In this document: positions 1 through 8,213 of the stretch, piece after piece
Position numbering within the stretch: the stretch's first letter is position 1
Layout of the letters: every line of letters starts with the position of its first letter
Assembly (NCBI GenBank): GCA_964544655.1
Contig: CAZJCM010000011.1
Span: 1-64,000 of the forward strand
Reading direction: 5' to 3'
DNA length: 64,000 nt
From: HyVt-443 sp964544655
GTDB lineage: Bacteria; Pseudomonadota; Gammaproteobacteria; Chromatiales; Chromatiaceae
Notes under the pieces: model-generated
The model's database searches: none
The model's input: the letters and a program-made list of their open reading frames with translations, nothing else
What the model was told of the DNA's origin: nothing
Made by a program: the position numbers and the translations under genes

Positions 1-207
1 CTCGATGGCGTTCTGCGGGCAGATCTTGATGCAGGAGTAGCACTCCCAGCACTGATCCGGCTCCTGGTTGTAGGACTTCATGGCGTGGCCGGTCTCGGAA
101 CCATCCATATCCAGCTTCATCAAGTCATGGGGGCAGATGTACATGCAAGCAGTCTTGTCCTGACCCTTGCAGCCATCGCACTTCTCAGTACGCACAAATG
201 TAGGCAT
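1..207 (-). CDS. aprB: adenylylsulfate reductase subunit beta (partial)
   Basis: Only the first 69 codons lie in the window; the gene runs off the left edge. AprB is the iron-sulfur subunit of cytoplasmic dissimilatory APS reductase. It carries electrons between its two [4Fe-4S] clusters and the FAD of AprA; in sulfur oxidisers the enzyme works from sulfite and AMP towards APS. The visible part has a ferredoxin-like set of cysteines: C10, C13, C21, C25 and a second group C53, C56, C59, C63 followed by P64. The start is fixed by the ribosome site AGGAG about 10 nt upstream (complement of 217-222). The opening residues MPTFVRTEKCDGC are typical of AprB. aprA is expected just beyond the left edge. 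The gene is transcribed divergently from the 815 gene, with about 600 bp of regulatory space between them. Confidence 0.93.
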   Translation of the reverse strand, partial: MPTFVRTEKCDGCKGQDKTACMYICPHDLMKLDMDGSETGHAMKSYNQEPDQCWECYSCIKICPQNAIE

Positions 208-814
208 GGTACTTTTTCTCCTAGTTTCACTGCAGTGATATAACCGCCACCGCTATCGATGGCGAGTCTCGAGTCGTCTATCCGGGTCACCGAACATAAA
301 CCCAAAATTCTTCGCCTTGCCCCTGGCGTGGCGCCCGGCTGCCAGGGCTGAAATTCCGGCCATCCCAGCCTGGGAGATGGCCAAAACTCCCCATTACCCC
401 GGTTACAGGGCTGTCAAACATAAAGAGTTGTGCAACAAAGTGCCAAACAAACCTTTTGGTCTTTGCATAAATTCGATTTATTTGGTGAGCAAACGCCGAA
501 CAGGCCATCTTTTCACCCAACGATCGACAACCAGAGGGCAGGCAATCTAACCAATTCTATAGGGAATAATCGGTCGATGCCATGAGACAAACGGCCCCAC
601 AGCGAAGGAAACCTGGAAGCCCCTGCAGGGCCGGTCACATCTTTGCCCTCTTTCCCCGCCTCAGGTATCGTTGGACACCACCCCATGGAGCATCAGCCAG
701 CGGCCTTGAATCCACGATCCACGGCATATCCGGGACCATCCGAACGACTGTGGAACAGCATGCACCCCTGGTGCGATCAAATCCGCCCCAAACCAACATC
801 TGCCAAACCAAAGC
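208..814. other. intergenic region upstream of aprB
   Basis: About 600 bp without a convincing gene. The short open frames here have no good ribosome sites and no recognisable products. The stretch from 400 to 500 is clearly more AT-rich than its surroundings and contains a perfect dyad ATAAAT-TCG-ATTTAT at 467-481. It probably holds the aprB promoter on the minus strand and perhaps a weak promoter for the gene at 815. No terminator or RNA gene was seen. Confidence 0.6.
467..481. promoter_or_regulatory. AT-rich dyad upstream of aprB
   Basis: ATAAAT, a 3-nt centre TCG, then ATTTAT: a perfect 6+6 inverted repeat about 260 bp upstream of the aprB start codon. It could be a regulator binding site. 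It does not match FNR (TTGAT-N4-ATCAA) and no protein can be assigned to it. Confidence 0.3.
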
Positions 815-1498
815 ATGAAACAAGAAACAGACCTCACACCACCCGACGCCCGACTCCTGCTGGCACCGGGCTGCGCCCATTGCCCGGTCGTGCTGGACGG
901 GCTGGCACAACTGATCAAGGCCGGAAAGCTGGGACGGCTGGAGATCATAAATGTCAATGCCCATCCGCAGGCTGCGCACGACGCCGGTACCCGATCCGTC
1001 CCCTGGTACCGGATCGGCTCATTCGAGTTCATCGGCACGCTGACCCAGAGCGAACTGGAGCGCTGGGCCGAACACGCCGCCCACGGCACCGGCACCAACG
1101 ATTACTATCAGCACCTGCTGGCATCCCGGCAGGCGGATCGGGTGGCGACATTGGTACAGCGCCACCCGGAAACCCTGCCGGACCTGATCCGGCTGCTCGC
1201 CAGTCTGGAAACACCAATGGCGGTGCGCATCGGTGTTGGTGCAGTATTGGAAGAGCTTGCCGAGCAGGGAGATCTGGCCGCGGCGGCCGGACCGCTTGGG
1301 GAATTGACCCATTCACCCATCCCCCAGGTCCGGGCCGACGCCTGCCACTATCTGGGGCTCACCGGAAATGCCACGGCAAGTGACACCATCCGCCCCCTGC
1401 TGCAGGACCCCGACGCGGAGGTACGGGAAATAGCCGCTGAATCCCTGGCCACCCTAGCCACATCCGGCAATCCACACCCACAACAAAACGAGGAATAA
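815..1498 (+). CDS. thioredoxin-fold protein with C-terminal HEAT repeats
   Basis: 227 residues. The N-terminal ~90 residues look like a thioredoxin fold: a CxxC redox pair at C20-A-H-C23 and a likely cis-proline segment (SVPW) near residue 61. Residues ~115-220 are helical HEAT-like repeats, with typical motifs such as PQVRADACHYLG and AEVREIAAESLATL. There is no signal peptide, so it is probably cytoplasmic. HEAT repeats usually bind proteins, so a redox protein with a docking module is a reasonable inference, but the partner is unknown. Only 2 bp separate it from the next gene, whose ribosome site (GAGGA) overlaps this stop codon, so the two are co-transcribed. The start codon has only a weak ribosome site. 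The role is unproven. Confidence 0.75.
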   Translation: MKQETDLTPPDARLLLAPGCAHCPVVLDGLAQLIKAGKLGRLEIINVNAHPQAAHDAGTRSVPWYRIGSFEFIGTLTQSELERWAEHAAHGTGTNDYYQHLLASRQADRVATLVQRHPETLPDLIRLLASLETPMAVRIGVGAVLEELAEQGDLAAAAGPLGELTHSPIPQVRADACHYLGLTGNATASDTIRPLLQDPDAEVREIAAESLATLATSGNPHPQQNEE

Positions 1499-1500
1499 CC

Positions 1501-2055
1501 ATGGCAACTTTGCCCGAACGCGACCAGCAGATCATCGCCGCCCATGCCGCCTTCATCTGCAAAGTGGTGGAGTGCAGCCAGAATGAAGGCCGGCAGGCAG
1601 AATACGAGGCGGTTTTGCAGATGGCCAGTGAAAACGGCTGGGACAGACTGGTGGCCGCCATTCGCCAGATCGTCGCCGGCCAGCGGGACCTCAACGCCAT
1701 CGCCGGCCTGGACCTGGAGGACCGGGTGATCGCCGAAGCGGTAATGCGCGGCCTGCAGAACCCGGCCACCCTGCCCGATCCCAACGCCAAACCAGATCCG
1801 GCGCTGGCCGCCCCAGGCTTGGCGGCGATGATCCTCGCCGCCGCCCATGGTAACGTCCAGGCCCTGACCCTGATCTCCAACATGGCCGAACAGATGAGCC
1901 GCGCAGGCGGCCCCATGGCCCGGCTGGCGGCCCTGATCCGCCCCATGATCAATGGCGAACGGGATCCGGACAAACTGTGCAAGGGACTCGATAGCAAAAC
2001 GGAACAGGTGGTACTGGGCATCCTGGATGAATTGAAGAAATCGGAGCTGCACTGA
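1501..2055 (+). CDS. conserved helical protein with internal duplication
   Basis: 184 residues, not recognised as a named family. It is acidic, predicted all-helical and soluble. It contains an internal repeat: residues 49-71 and 141-164 share R-L-x4-I-R-x4-G-x-R-D-x5/6-G-L-D with the same spacing except for one inserted residue. The helices before each unit also look related, so the protein may be two ~85-residue domains. There are two cysteines close together (C20, C25) and one near the C-terminus. It is translationally linked to the thioredoxin-HEAT gene before it and 8 bp from the DUF423 gene after it. A role as partner of the thioredoxin-HEAT protein is only a guess. Confidence 0.7.
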   Translation: MATLPERDQQIIAAHAAFICKVVECSQNEGRQAEYEAVLQMASENGWDRLVAAIRQIVAGQRDLNAIAGLDLEDRVIAEAVMRGLQNPATLPDPNAKPDPALAAPGLAAMILAAAHGNVQALTLISNMAEQMSRAGGPMARLAALIRPMINGERDPDKLCKGLDSKTEQVVLGILDELKKSELH

Positions 2056-2063
2056 ACCCCTCC

Positions 2064-2447
2064 ATGGCCCGCATATACCTGCTCATCGCCGCTATCAGCG
2101 GCCTCCTCAGCGTTGCCATAGGGGCATTCGGCGCCCATGCCCTCAAGGCCCGGCTCAGCAGCGAATTGATGGCCATCTTCCACACCGGCGTGCAATATCA
2201 GGGCATCCACTCCCTGGCCCTGCTCGGCGTCGGTCTGCTGGCCCTTCAGCACCCTTCGCGGGCACTGAACTGGAGCGGCACACTCTTTACCATGGGCATC
2301 CTGCTGTTCAGCGGCAGTCTCTATCTGCTGAGCATCAGCGGTATCCACACCTTGGGTATCATCACCCCTTTCGGCGGGCTGGCGCTGATGGCCGGCTGGA
2401 TGCAACTGGGCGTCGCCGCCTGGAAAATCCCCGGCCAGAATGGGTGA
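2064..2447 (+). CDS. DUF423 family inner-membrane protein (YgdD-like)
   Basis: 127 residues with four predicted membrane helices. The first helix is followed by GAFGAHALK, the hallmark of DUF423, and later helices contain the family's FSGSLYLL segment and the glycine-rich stretch after it. Length matches E. coli YgdD (131). The molecular function of this family is not known. It overlaps the start of the next gene by 8 bp and lies 8 bp after the previous stop, so it belongs to a short operon starting near 815. Confidence 0.88.
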   Translation: MARIYLLIAAISGLLSVAIGAFGAHALKARLSSELMAIFHTGVQYQGIHSLALLGVGLLALQHPSRALNWSGTLFTMGILLFSGSLYLLSISGIHTLGIITPFGGLALMAGWMQLGVAAWKIPGQNG

Positions 2448-2889
2448 GACCGCGATTCTGTGGGGGCTGTTCAGCAGCAGCTTCCTCGCCGCCACGCTGC
2501 TGCCCGGCGGCTCCGAGGCGCTGCTCGGCTATGCCGCCCAACAGGGATTGGCGCCACTGCCGGCCCTGTGGCTGGTCGCCACCCTCGGCAACACCCTGGG
2601 TGGTCTCAGCAGCTGGGGCATCGGCTGGTGGCTGAGCCGGCGCTTCCCTGACCGGGGACTGCACAAGCCGGAGCACCACCGCGCCCTGGCACGTATCCAG
2701 CGCTTCGGCAGTCCACTACTGCTGCTCTCCTGGCTGCCGGTGATCGGCGACCCCCTATGCCTGGCGGCGGGCTGGGCTGGCATCCGCCTGGCCCCTGCCA
2801 CGCTTTTCATCGTCGTAGGCAAGGGCATTCGTTACGCCCTTCTGATACTCCTGCTGCCACTGATCTTCGACAGCTCTGCACCGCTCTGA
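2440..2889 (+). CDS. YqaA/DedA-like membrane protein
   Basis: 149 residues with about four hydrophobic segments. Features of the YqaA branch of the DedA/SNARE-associated superfamily are a small-residue-rich segment (LLPGGSEALLGY), an amphipathic GNTLGGLSSWGIG region, and RFG-x-LLLLSWLPVIGDPLC. DedA-type proteins are implicated in membrane lipid homeostasis and undecaprenyl-phosphate or phospholipid movement; for YqaA itself the role is not established. It begins inside the DUF423 gene and appears to be the last gene of the operon. Confidence 0.85.
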   Translation: MGETAILWGLFSSSFLAATLLPGGSEALLGYAAQQGLAPLPALWLVATLGNTLGGLSSWGIGWWLSRRFPDRGLHKPEHHRALARIQRFGSPLLLLSWLPVIGDPLCLAAGWAGIRLAPATLFIVVGKGIRYALLILLLPLIFDSSAPL

Positions 2890-3001
2890 CAGCCCCCGAT
2901 CGGCAGCAGGGGCATGGGCGCAGGCTCGCCGCCACACCCGCTTCGGCAGCTGAACGAGCACTAAAGGGGACACCCCACGGCAATATTCGTATACTGCCGC
3001 C

Positions 3002-4357
3002 ATGGGCAAACGCATGCTGATCATCGAGGACGACAGGGCCCTCAATCAGATGTTGCAGTTTCACTTCGAAGAACAGGGCTTCGAGGTCGAAGGCTGCTTC
3101 AACTGCAGTGATGGCCTGCTGCAATTGCAGCAGCACGCCTGTGACCTGATCCTGCTCGATCAGCAGCTGCCGGACGGCACCGGGCTGGAACTGCTGCACC
3201 GGATACGCGTCCAGGAGCCGGAACAGCCGGTCATCATGATGACCGGTCAACACGATCTGGAACTGGCGATCCAGGCGATCAAAGAGGGGGCAGCCGACTT
3301 CATCCACAAACCGATCCAGACCGATGCATTACAGCTGGTAGTCGACCGGGTGCTGGAGAATCAGCGCCTGGCCCGTGAACTGGAGGCCCTGCAGCCGCCA
3401 CCAGAGCAGATCATCCCTGAACGCGCATTGATCGGGCGCAGCAGCGCCATGCTGCAGGTGAGCAAGGAGATCGCCCTTTGCGCCAGCAGCAGCGCCAGCG
3501 TCCTCATCAGCGGCGAATCCGGCACCGGCAAGGAAGTGGTGGCGAGGCTGATTCACGCCCACTCCGGCTGCAGTGGCCCATTCGTGGCGGTCAATTGCGC
3601 CGCCATCGTGGATACCCTGCTGGAGAGCGAGCTGTTCGGCCATGAAAAAGGCGCCTTCACCGGCGCTGACAGACGCAAACAAGGCAAATTCGAGCTGGCC
3701 CGGGATGGCACCCTGTTTCTGGACGAGATTGGCGAACTGGCCCAGCCGCTACAGGCCAAGCTGCTGCGCATCCTGCAGGAACAGCAGTTCGAGCGGGTCG
3801 GCGGGACCCAGCAGATCACCACCAATGCCCGCATCATCAGCGCCAGCCACCGGGATCTGTTCGCCGAGGCCGCTGCAGGCCGCTTCCGCGAAGACCTGGC
3901 CTATCGACTGAAGGTGGTCAGCATTCATATACCCCCTTTGCGGGAGCGCCGGGAGGACATCCCGTTACTGGCGAGGGCCCTGGTGGAAAGGATCGCCAAC
4001 CGGATCCACCGCCCGGCGCTGCCGATTACCGATTCAGCCCTGGCCCGGCTGCAGAGGCATGATTGGCCAGGCAATGTAAGGGAGTTGGAGAACCTGCTTA
4101 CCCAGGCCCTGGTGCAGGCCCGGGGCAAAGCGCTGACCCCCGATCTGTTGCCACTGCCCCGACAACCGACAACATCCCCCGCCACCACCACAGCGCAAAC
4201 TATCATTCCCCGCACCCTGGACCAGGTCGAAGCAGAGCACATTCAGCAGGTGCTGAACTATACCGGCGGCCACAAAGGGAAGAGCTGCGACATTCTGGGA
4301 ATCTCCCGCCCTGCCCTGGACCGAAAGATAAAGAAATACGCCCTGATGCTGCCTTGA
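3002..4357 (+). CDS. NtrC-family sigma-54 dependent response regulator
   Basis: 451 residues in the order receiver, AAA+, helix-turn-helix. Receiver (1-120): acidic pair D10/D11, phospho-acceptor D53, switch lysine K103 in HKP. AAA+ (~140-380): Walker A GESGTGKE at 171-178, the sigma-54 contact loop GAFTGA at 217-222, Walker B LFLDE ending at D241-E242, and the conserved WPGNVRELEN. The C-terminal Fis-type helix-turn-helix ends near residue 447. It should therefore be an active bacterial enhancer-binding protein. No histidine kinase lies nearby, so it is an orphan regulator. Immediately downstream is an ECF sigma gene with a near-consensus sigma-54 promoter and dyads, its most likely target. 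No ribosome site is visible before this start; a TATACT -10-like box lies 6 bp upstream of it. M5 (3014) is an alternative start. Confidence 0.93.
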   Translation: MGKRMLIIEDDRALNQMLQFHFEEQGFEVEGCFNCSDGLLQLQQHACDLILLDQQLPDGTGLELLHRIRVQEPEQPVIMMTGQHDLELAIQAIKEGAADFIHKPIQTDALQLVVDRVLENQRLARELEALQPPPEQIIPERALIGRSSAMLQVSKEIALCASSSASVLISGESGTGKEVVARLIHAHSGCSGPFVAVNCAAIVDTLLESELFGHEKGAFTGADRRKQGKFELARDGTLFLDEIGELAQPLQAKLLRILQEQQFERVGGTQQITTNARIISASHRDLFAEAAAGRFREDLAYRLKVVSIHIPPLRERREDIPLLARALVERIANRIHRPALPITDSALARLQRHDWPGNVRELENLLTQALVQARGKALTPDLLPLPRQPTTSPATTTAQTIIPRTLDQVEAEHIQQVLNYTGGHKGKSCDILGISRPALDRKIKKYALMLP

Positions 4358-4467
4358 CGGCACGCCCATCCCTTTCCCAACGCATCCAACCCGGCCGCGG
4401 CAGCCGTAGCAGCATCCTATGCAACGGTCTGGAGAACAAACACATCACATCCCTTCGATTCGATACA

Positions 4468-4499
4468 TATAACGCTCTGTTATAACGAAACGTTACGTT
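4468..4499. promoter_or_regulatory. tandem dyads, candidate enhancer sites for the sigma-54 activator
   Basis: Two adjacent inverted repeats sit 50-85 bp upstream of the -24/-12 promoter. One is TATAAC-N5-GTTATA (4468-4484). The other is AACG-a-AACGTT-a-CGTT (4484-4499), symmetric except for the single spacer bases in each arm. Their position fits upstream activator sequences for an NtrC-type protein, and the neighbouring regulator gene is the obvious candidate. Assignment is inference. Confidence 0.5.
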
Positions 4500-4550
4500 T
4501 TTCACTGTAAAACAAATCAATCTTCCTAATAATTCATATAGTTATATTTC

Positions 4551-4565
4551 TGGCACAGCTCCTGC
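4551..4565 (+). promoter_or_regulatory. sigma-54 (-24/-12) promoter of the ECF sigma gene
   Basis: TGGCAC-AGCTC-CTGC matches the sigma-54 consensus TGGCAC-N5-TTGC at every position but one, with the invariant GG and GC and exact spacing. Transcription would start near 4577, giving a leader of about 35 nt before the ATG at 4612, with the ribosome site CAGGAG at 4599-4604. The activator gene directly upstream makes this call stronger than the motif alone. Confidence 0.75.
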
Positions 4566-4611
4566 AACAACCCTGGCATCGATCATTTCCAAACTGTCAG
4601 GAGCAGCAGCC

Positions 4612-5148
4612 ATGAACAATACCGCCAGCAGGTACCGCCTTCAGTCTGCGGAGCAGCAGGTCAGAACGAATGCAAGAGAGCAGCGTTTCAATCACCTGAT
4701 ACTGTGCTATCTGAACGACATGAAACGCTATGCATACTGGCTGTCGGGCAACAGACACACCGCGGAGGACCTAGTGCAGGAAGCGCTGCTGCGGGCATGG
4801 AGATCCCTCGACCGGCTGAAGGAACCAAAGGCGGCCAAAGGCTGGTTGCTGACCATCCTGCGACGGGAGAATGCACGCCGGTTCGAGCGCTATCAGCCAC
4901 AAGAGGCGGACATCCCCATGGAAGAGTTGGGCGCCCTGGAGAAGAGCTACGACACCTCCACCGAGGCTTTCGTGCTGCGCCGTGCCATCGATAAGCTGCC
5001 GGAGGAATATCGTATTCCACTGGTCAAGCAGGTGATCGAGGGTTATTCCCAGAAGGAGATCGCCAAGCAGATCGGTATCACACCGGCCGGTGTCGGCACC
5101 CGACTGTTCCGCGCCCGGCAGAAGCTGCGGGAGAGACTGGCAGCCTGA
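4612..5148 (+). CDS. ECF-type RNA polymerase sigma factor
   Basis: 178 residues with sigma region 2 (about 30-95, including LVQEALLRAWRSLDRLKEP and KGWLLTILRRENARRFER) and region 4 (about 125-175, with LPEEYRIPLVKQVIEGYSQKE-type helix-turn-helix). There is no region 1 or 3, as expected for the extracytoplasmic-function class. It directs core RNA polymerase to a set of promoters not identifiable here. No anti-sigma gene lies next to it; the downstream neighbour is the convergent trkH. Control seems to be transcriptional, through the sigma-54 promoter at 4551 and the activator encoded at 3002. The ribosome site CAGGAG precedes the chosen ATG by about 7 nt. Confidence 0.92.
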   Translation: MNNTASRYRLQSAEQQVRTNAREQRFNHLILCYLNDMKRYAYWLSGNRHTAEDLVQEALLRAWRSLDRLKEPKAAKGWLLTILRRENARRFERYQPQEADIPMEELGALEKSYDTSTEAFVLRRAIDKLPEEYRIPLVKQVIEGYSQKEIAKQIGITPAGVGTRLFRARQKLRERLAA

Positions 5149-5156
5149 CCACATAT

Positions 5157-5182
5157 ATGGTCCTTGCTCCCTCCCTTGGAGG
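5157..5182. repeat. copy of a 26-bp dispersed repeat arm
   Basis: The 26 bp starting ATGGTCCTTGCTCCC match the inverted arm found at 8306-8331 (complement strand) at 22 positions. It lies in the 55-bp gap between the convergent ECF sigma gene and trkH. See the larger structure at 8214-8331. Confidence 0.5.
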
Positions 5183-5203
5183 GCGCCGCCCCCCTGAAAC
5201 CGG

Positions 5204-6655
5204 TCATTTGCGCCAATAGGCCGGCGACAGCAACACCAGCAGGGTGAAGATCTCCAGCCGGCCCAGCAGCATGGCGAAGCAGAGCATCCACTTCGCCGGG
5301 TCGTTCAGGCTGGCGTAATTGAGCGCCACCCCGGCCAGCCCCGGCCCCAGATTGTTCATGGAGGCGGCAACGGCGGAAAATGAGGTCATCAAGTCCAGCC
5401 CGGTCATGGCCAGGGCCAGGTACATGAAGGTGAAACTGGCCACATAGAGGGAGAAGAAACCCCACACCGCCTCCACCACCCGCGGCTGAATGGTCTTGCT
5501 GCCGACCCGTATGGGAATCTGGGCGCTGGGATGGATCAGGCGGATGATCTCGCGTAAACCCTGTTTGATCAACAACAGAAAACGTATCGCCTTGATGCCA
5601 CCGCCGGTGGAACCGGCGCACCCCCCCACGAAGCTTGTGAACAGCAGAACGATGGCGATAAAGCCGGGCCAGACCGAATAGTCCGCGGTGGTGAAGCCGG
5701 CCGTGGTGCCGATGGAGATGGCCTGGAACACCCCCATGGTGATCGCCTCCTCCCAGTCGTCATGGGTACCTGTCCAGTAGAGGGCCAACGAGACGAACAG
5801 GGCCACTCCCAGCTGGATGGTGAGATAGAATCGGAACTCACTGTCGGCAAAGTAGACCCGCACCCGCTTCCTGCGCCAGGCGGTGAAATGCAGGGCGAAG
5901 TTGGCACCGGCCAGCAGCAGAAAGAAGGCGGCGATACCCTCCAGCAGGGTGCTGTCAAAATAACCCATGCTGGCATCGTGGGTGGAGAAACCACCGATGG
6001 CGATGGTGGAGAAGGCGTGGCCGACGGCATCGAACAGGCTCATTCCTCCCGCCCAATAGGCCAGGCTGCAGGCCACCGTCAATCCCAGATAGATGTACCA
6101 TAACGCCTTCGCCGTCTCCGTGATACGCGGTGTCAGCTTGGAATCCTTCATCGGTCCGGGCGTCTCCGCCCGATACAGCTGCATGCCACCGATACCCAAC
6201 ATCGGCAGAACCGCCACCGCCAGCACGATGATGCCCATACCGCCGAGCCACTGCAGCTGCTGACGATAGAACAGGATCGATTTCGGCAGGTCATCCAGCC
6301 CAACGATCACCGTTGCCCCGGTGGTGGTAAGGCCGGAGATGGACTCGAACACCGAGTCGGTGAGGGACATGTGCGGATGCTCAGCCAGACTGAACGGCAG
6401 TGAGCCGGTAAGCCCAAGCACGGTCCAGAACATGACCACCACCATGAAGCCGTCACGCAGACGCAGTTCCCGCTTCTTTTTGCGCACCGGGAACCAGGAG
6501 AACACCCCGGCCAGCAAGGTTATCAGGAAGGCGACGCCAAAGGCCTGCACGGCGCCATCCCCATACCAGAAAGAGACCATGATCGGCGGCAGCATGGTGA
6601 CGCTGTAGAGCATCAGCAGAATACCAAGAATGCGTTGTACCGCGGTCAGATGCAT
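5204..6655 (-). CDS. trkH: Trk potassium uptake system membrane subunit
   Basis: 483 residues, the usual length for TrkH. It is an inner-membrane channel-like protein with four M1-P-M2 repeats; selectivity-filter glycines are seen in SGLTTTGATV, AIGGFSTHD, IGTTAGFTTAD and the fourth repeat near MNNLGPGL, and the gating-loop region GGCAGSTGGGIK is present. Potassium uptake depends on the cytoplasmic NAD-binding subunit TrkA, whose gene lies 147 bp upstream in the same direction. The cluster ntrY-ntrX-trkA-trkH may allow joint control of nitrogen-related signalling and potassium. The 147-bp gap shows no clear terminator. Confidence 0.96.
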   Translation of the reverse strand: MHLTAVQRILGILLMLYSVTMLPPIMVSFWYGDGAVQAFGVAFLITLLAGVFSWFPVRKKKRELRLRDGFMVVVMFWTVLGLTGSLPFSLAEHPHMSLTDSVFESISGLTTTGATVIVGLDDLPKSILFYRQQLQWLGGMGIIVLAVAVLPMLGIGGMQLYRAETPGPMKDSKLTPRITETAKALWYIYLGLTVACSLAYWAGGMSLFDAVGHAFSTIAIGGFSTHDASMGYFDSTLLEGIAAFFLLLAGANFALHFTAWRRKRVRVYFADSEFRFYLTIQLGVALFVSLALYWTGTHDDWEEAITMGVFQAISIGTTAGFTTADYSVWPGFIAIVLLFTSFVGGCAGSTGGGIKAIRFLLLIKQGLREIIRLIHPSAQIPIRVGSKTIQPRVVEAVWGFFSLYVASFTFMYLALAMTGLDLMTSFSAVAASMNNLGPGLAGVALNYASLNDPAKWMLCFAMLLGRLEIFTLLVLLSPAYWRK

Positions 6656-6802
6656 GGGCCAGAAAATCCGTGCTCAGAGTGCCTGTTCAACTTCGTCACC
6701 ACCAGGGTCGGCGTCATACGACTCCCCTCCGCCGATGCAGTGGCTGGCAACATTACTCCACTGAAGCAAATCTGTCGCATATCCTGCAAAGCAGCGCAGA
6801 TG

Positions 6803-8176
6803 TCAGAGAAATGTGACGCCGACCTGGAACAGGTGCTCCACCTCCGGGATATGACGCTTGTCCACCAGGAACAGGATCACATGGTCTTCGGATTCAATGA
6901 CCGTATCGTGGTGGGCGATCAGCACCTCGTCTCTACGCACGATAGCTCCGATACTGGCGCCGCGAGGCAGCGGAACATCCTCGATGGCGCGCCCCACCAC
7001 TTTCGACGAAGAGGCATCACCATGGGCCACCGCCTCGATCGCCTCCGCCGCACCATGACGCAGTGAATGGACCATCACCACATCACCACGACGCACATGA
7101 CGGAGCAGGCTGCCGATGGTGGCCTGCTGCGGAGAGATGGCAATATCGATGGGGCCGCTCTGCACCATATCCACATAGGCGTGACGATTGATCAGGGCCA
7201 TCACCTTACGTGCCCCCATTCGCTTGGCCAGCATGGCCGAGAGGATGTTCGCCTCGTCGTCATTGGTGACGGCACAGAATACGTCGGTGTTCTCGATATT
7301 CTCTTCCAGCAACAGATCCTCGTCCGCCACATCACCCTGCAACACGATAGTGGAGGTGAGATCCTCCGCCACCTGTGCCGCCCGGCGCTTGTCCTGCTCG
7401 ATGAGCTTGACCTGATACCTCTTCTCCAGCGCCCCGGCGAGGCGCTTGCCGATGTTGCCACCACCAGCGAAGATCAGGCGCTTGAAGGGTTTCTCCAGCT
7501 TGCGCAGTTCCCCCATCACCGCCCGGATATTCTCCCGCGCAGCGATGAAGAAGACCTCATCCCCCTCCGCAATCACCGTACTCCCCTCCGGCTGTATCGC
7601 CTGCCCCTGCCGGTAGATGGCAGCCACCCGGGCATCCACATCGGGCATGTGTTCATACAGCTGGCGCAGTTCATGGCCCACCAGCGGGCCATCCCGGTAT
7701 GCCTTCACCGCCACCAGGCGCACCCTGCCACCGGCGAAGTCCAGCACCTGCAGGGCCCCGGGGTGCTCAATCAGGCGCATGATGTAATCGGTGACCAGCT
7801 GCTCCGGGCTGATCAACACGTCCACGGGCAGGGCATCCTTGGAGAAGAGTTCGGGATACTTGGTAAAGCCGGGCGCCCGCACCCGGGCGATCTTGGTCGG
7901 GGTGTGAAACAGGGTATAGGCAATCTGGCAGGCCACCATATTGGTTTCGTCGCTGTTGGTCACCGCCAGGATCATCTCGGCATCCTCACCACCGGCCTGC
8001 AACAGGATATCCGGGTGGGCCCCATTGCCGAGTACGGTACGCAGATCGAGGCGATCCTGCAGCTTGTGCAACAGCTCGGGATCCCGGTCCACCACAGTGA
8101 TGTCATTGGCCTCCGACGCCAGGTTGTTGGCTACCGAGGTCCCCACTTGACCCGCCCCAAGGATGATTATTTTCAT
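6803..8176 (-). CDS. trkA: Trk potassium uptake regulatory subunit
   Basis: 457 residues (E. coli TrkA 458). It is built as two RCK_N/RCK_C halves. The first Rossmann motif, GAGQVGTSVA, begins at residue 7; the second, GGGNIGKRLAG, is near residue 238. Each half ends in a TrkA_C domain. The protein binds NAD(H)/ATP on the cytoplasmic face of TrkH and gates potassium uptake. It is followed by trkH and preceded by a 470-bp intergenic region carrying repeats, after ntrX. Confidence 0.96.
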   Translation of the reverse strand: MKIIILGAGQVGTSVANNLASEANDITVVDRDPELLHKLQDRLDLRTVLGNGAHPDILLQAGGEDAEMILAVTNSDETNMVACQIAYTLFHTPTKIARVRAPGFTKYPELFSKDALPVDVLISPEQLVTDYIMRLIEHPGALQVLDFAGGRVRLVAVKAYRDGPLVGHELRQLYEHMPDVDARVAAIYRQGQAIQPEGSTVIAEGDEVFFIAARENIRAVMGELRKLEKPFKRLIFAGGGNIGKRLAGALEKRYQVKLIEQDKRRAAQVAEDLTSTIVLQGDVADEDLLLEENIENTDVFCAVTNDDEANILSAMLAKRMGARKVMALINRHAYVDMVQSGPIDIAISPQQATIGSLLRHVRRGDVVMVHSLRHGAAEAIEAVAHGDASSSKVVGRAIEDVPLPRGASIGAIVRRDEVLIAHHDTVIESEDHVILFLVDKRHIPEVEHLFQVGVTFL

Positions 8177-8213
8177 GACTCTGTTCCGGATTCATCAGCG
8201 AAGTTCTTGCGAA

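Noticed and set aside
433..446. Sigma-54-like TGGCAC-TTTG-TTGC on the minus strand upstream of aprB
   Set aside because: The gap between the GG and GC elements is one base too short; sigma-54 promoters are strict about this spacing.
4441..4600. tRNA gene or attenuator before the ECF sigma gene
   Set aside because: No cloverleaf or T-loop sequence; the structure is explained by promoter and dyads.
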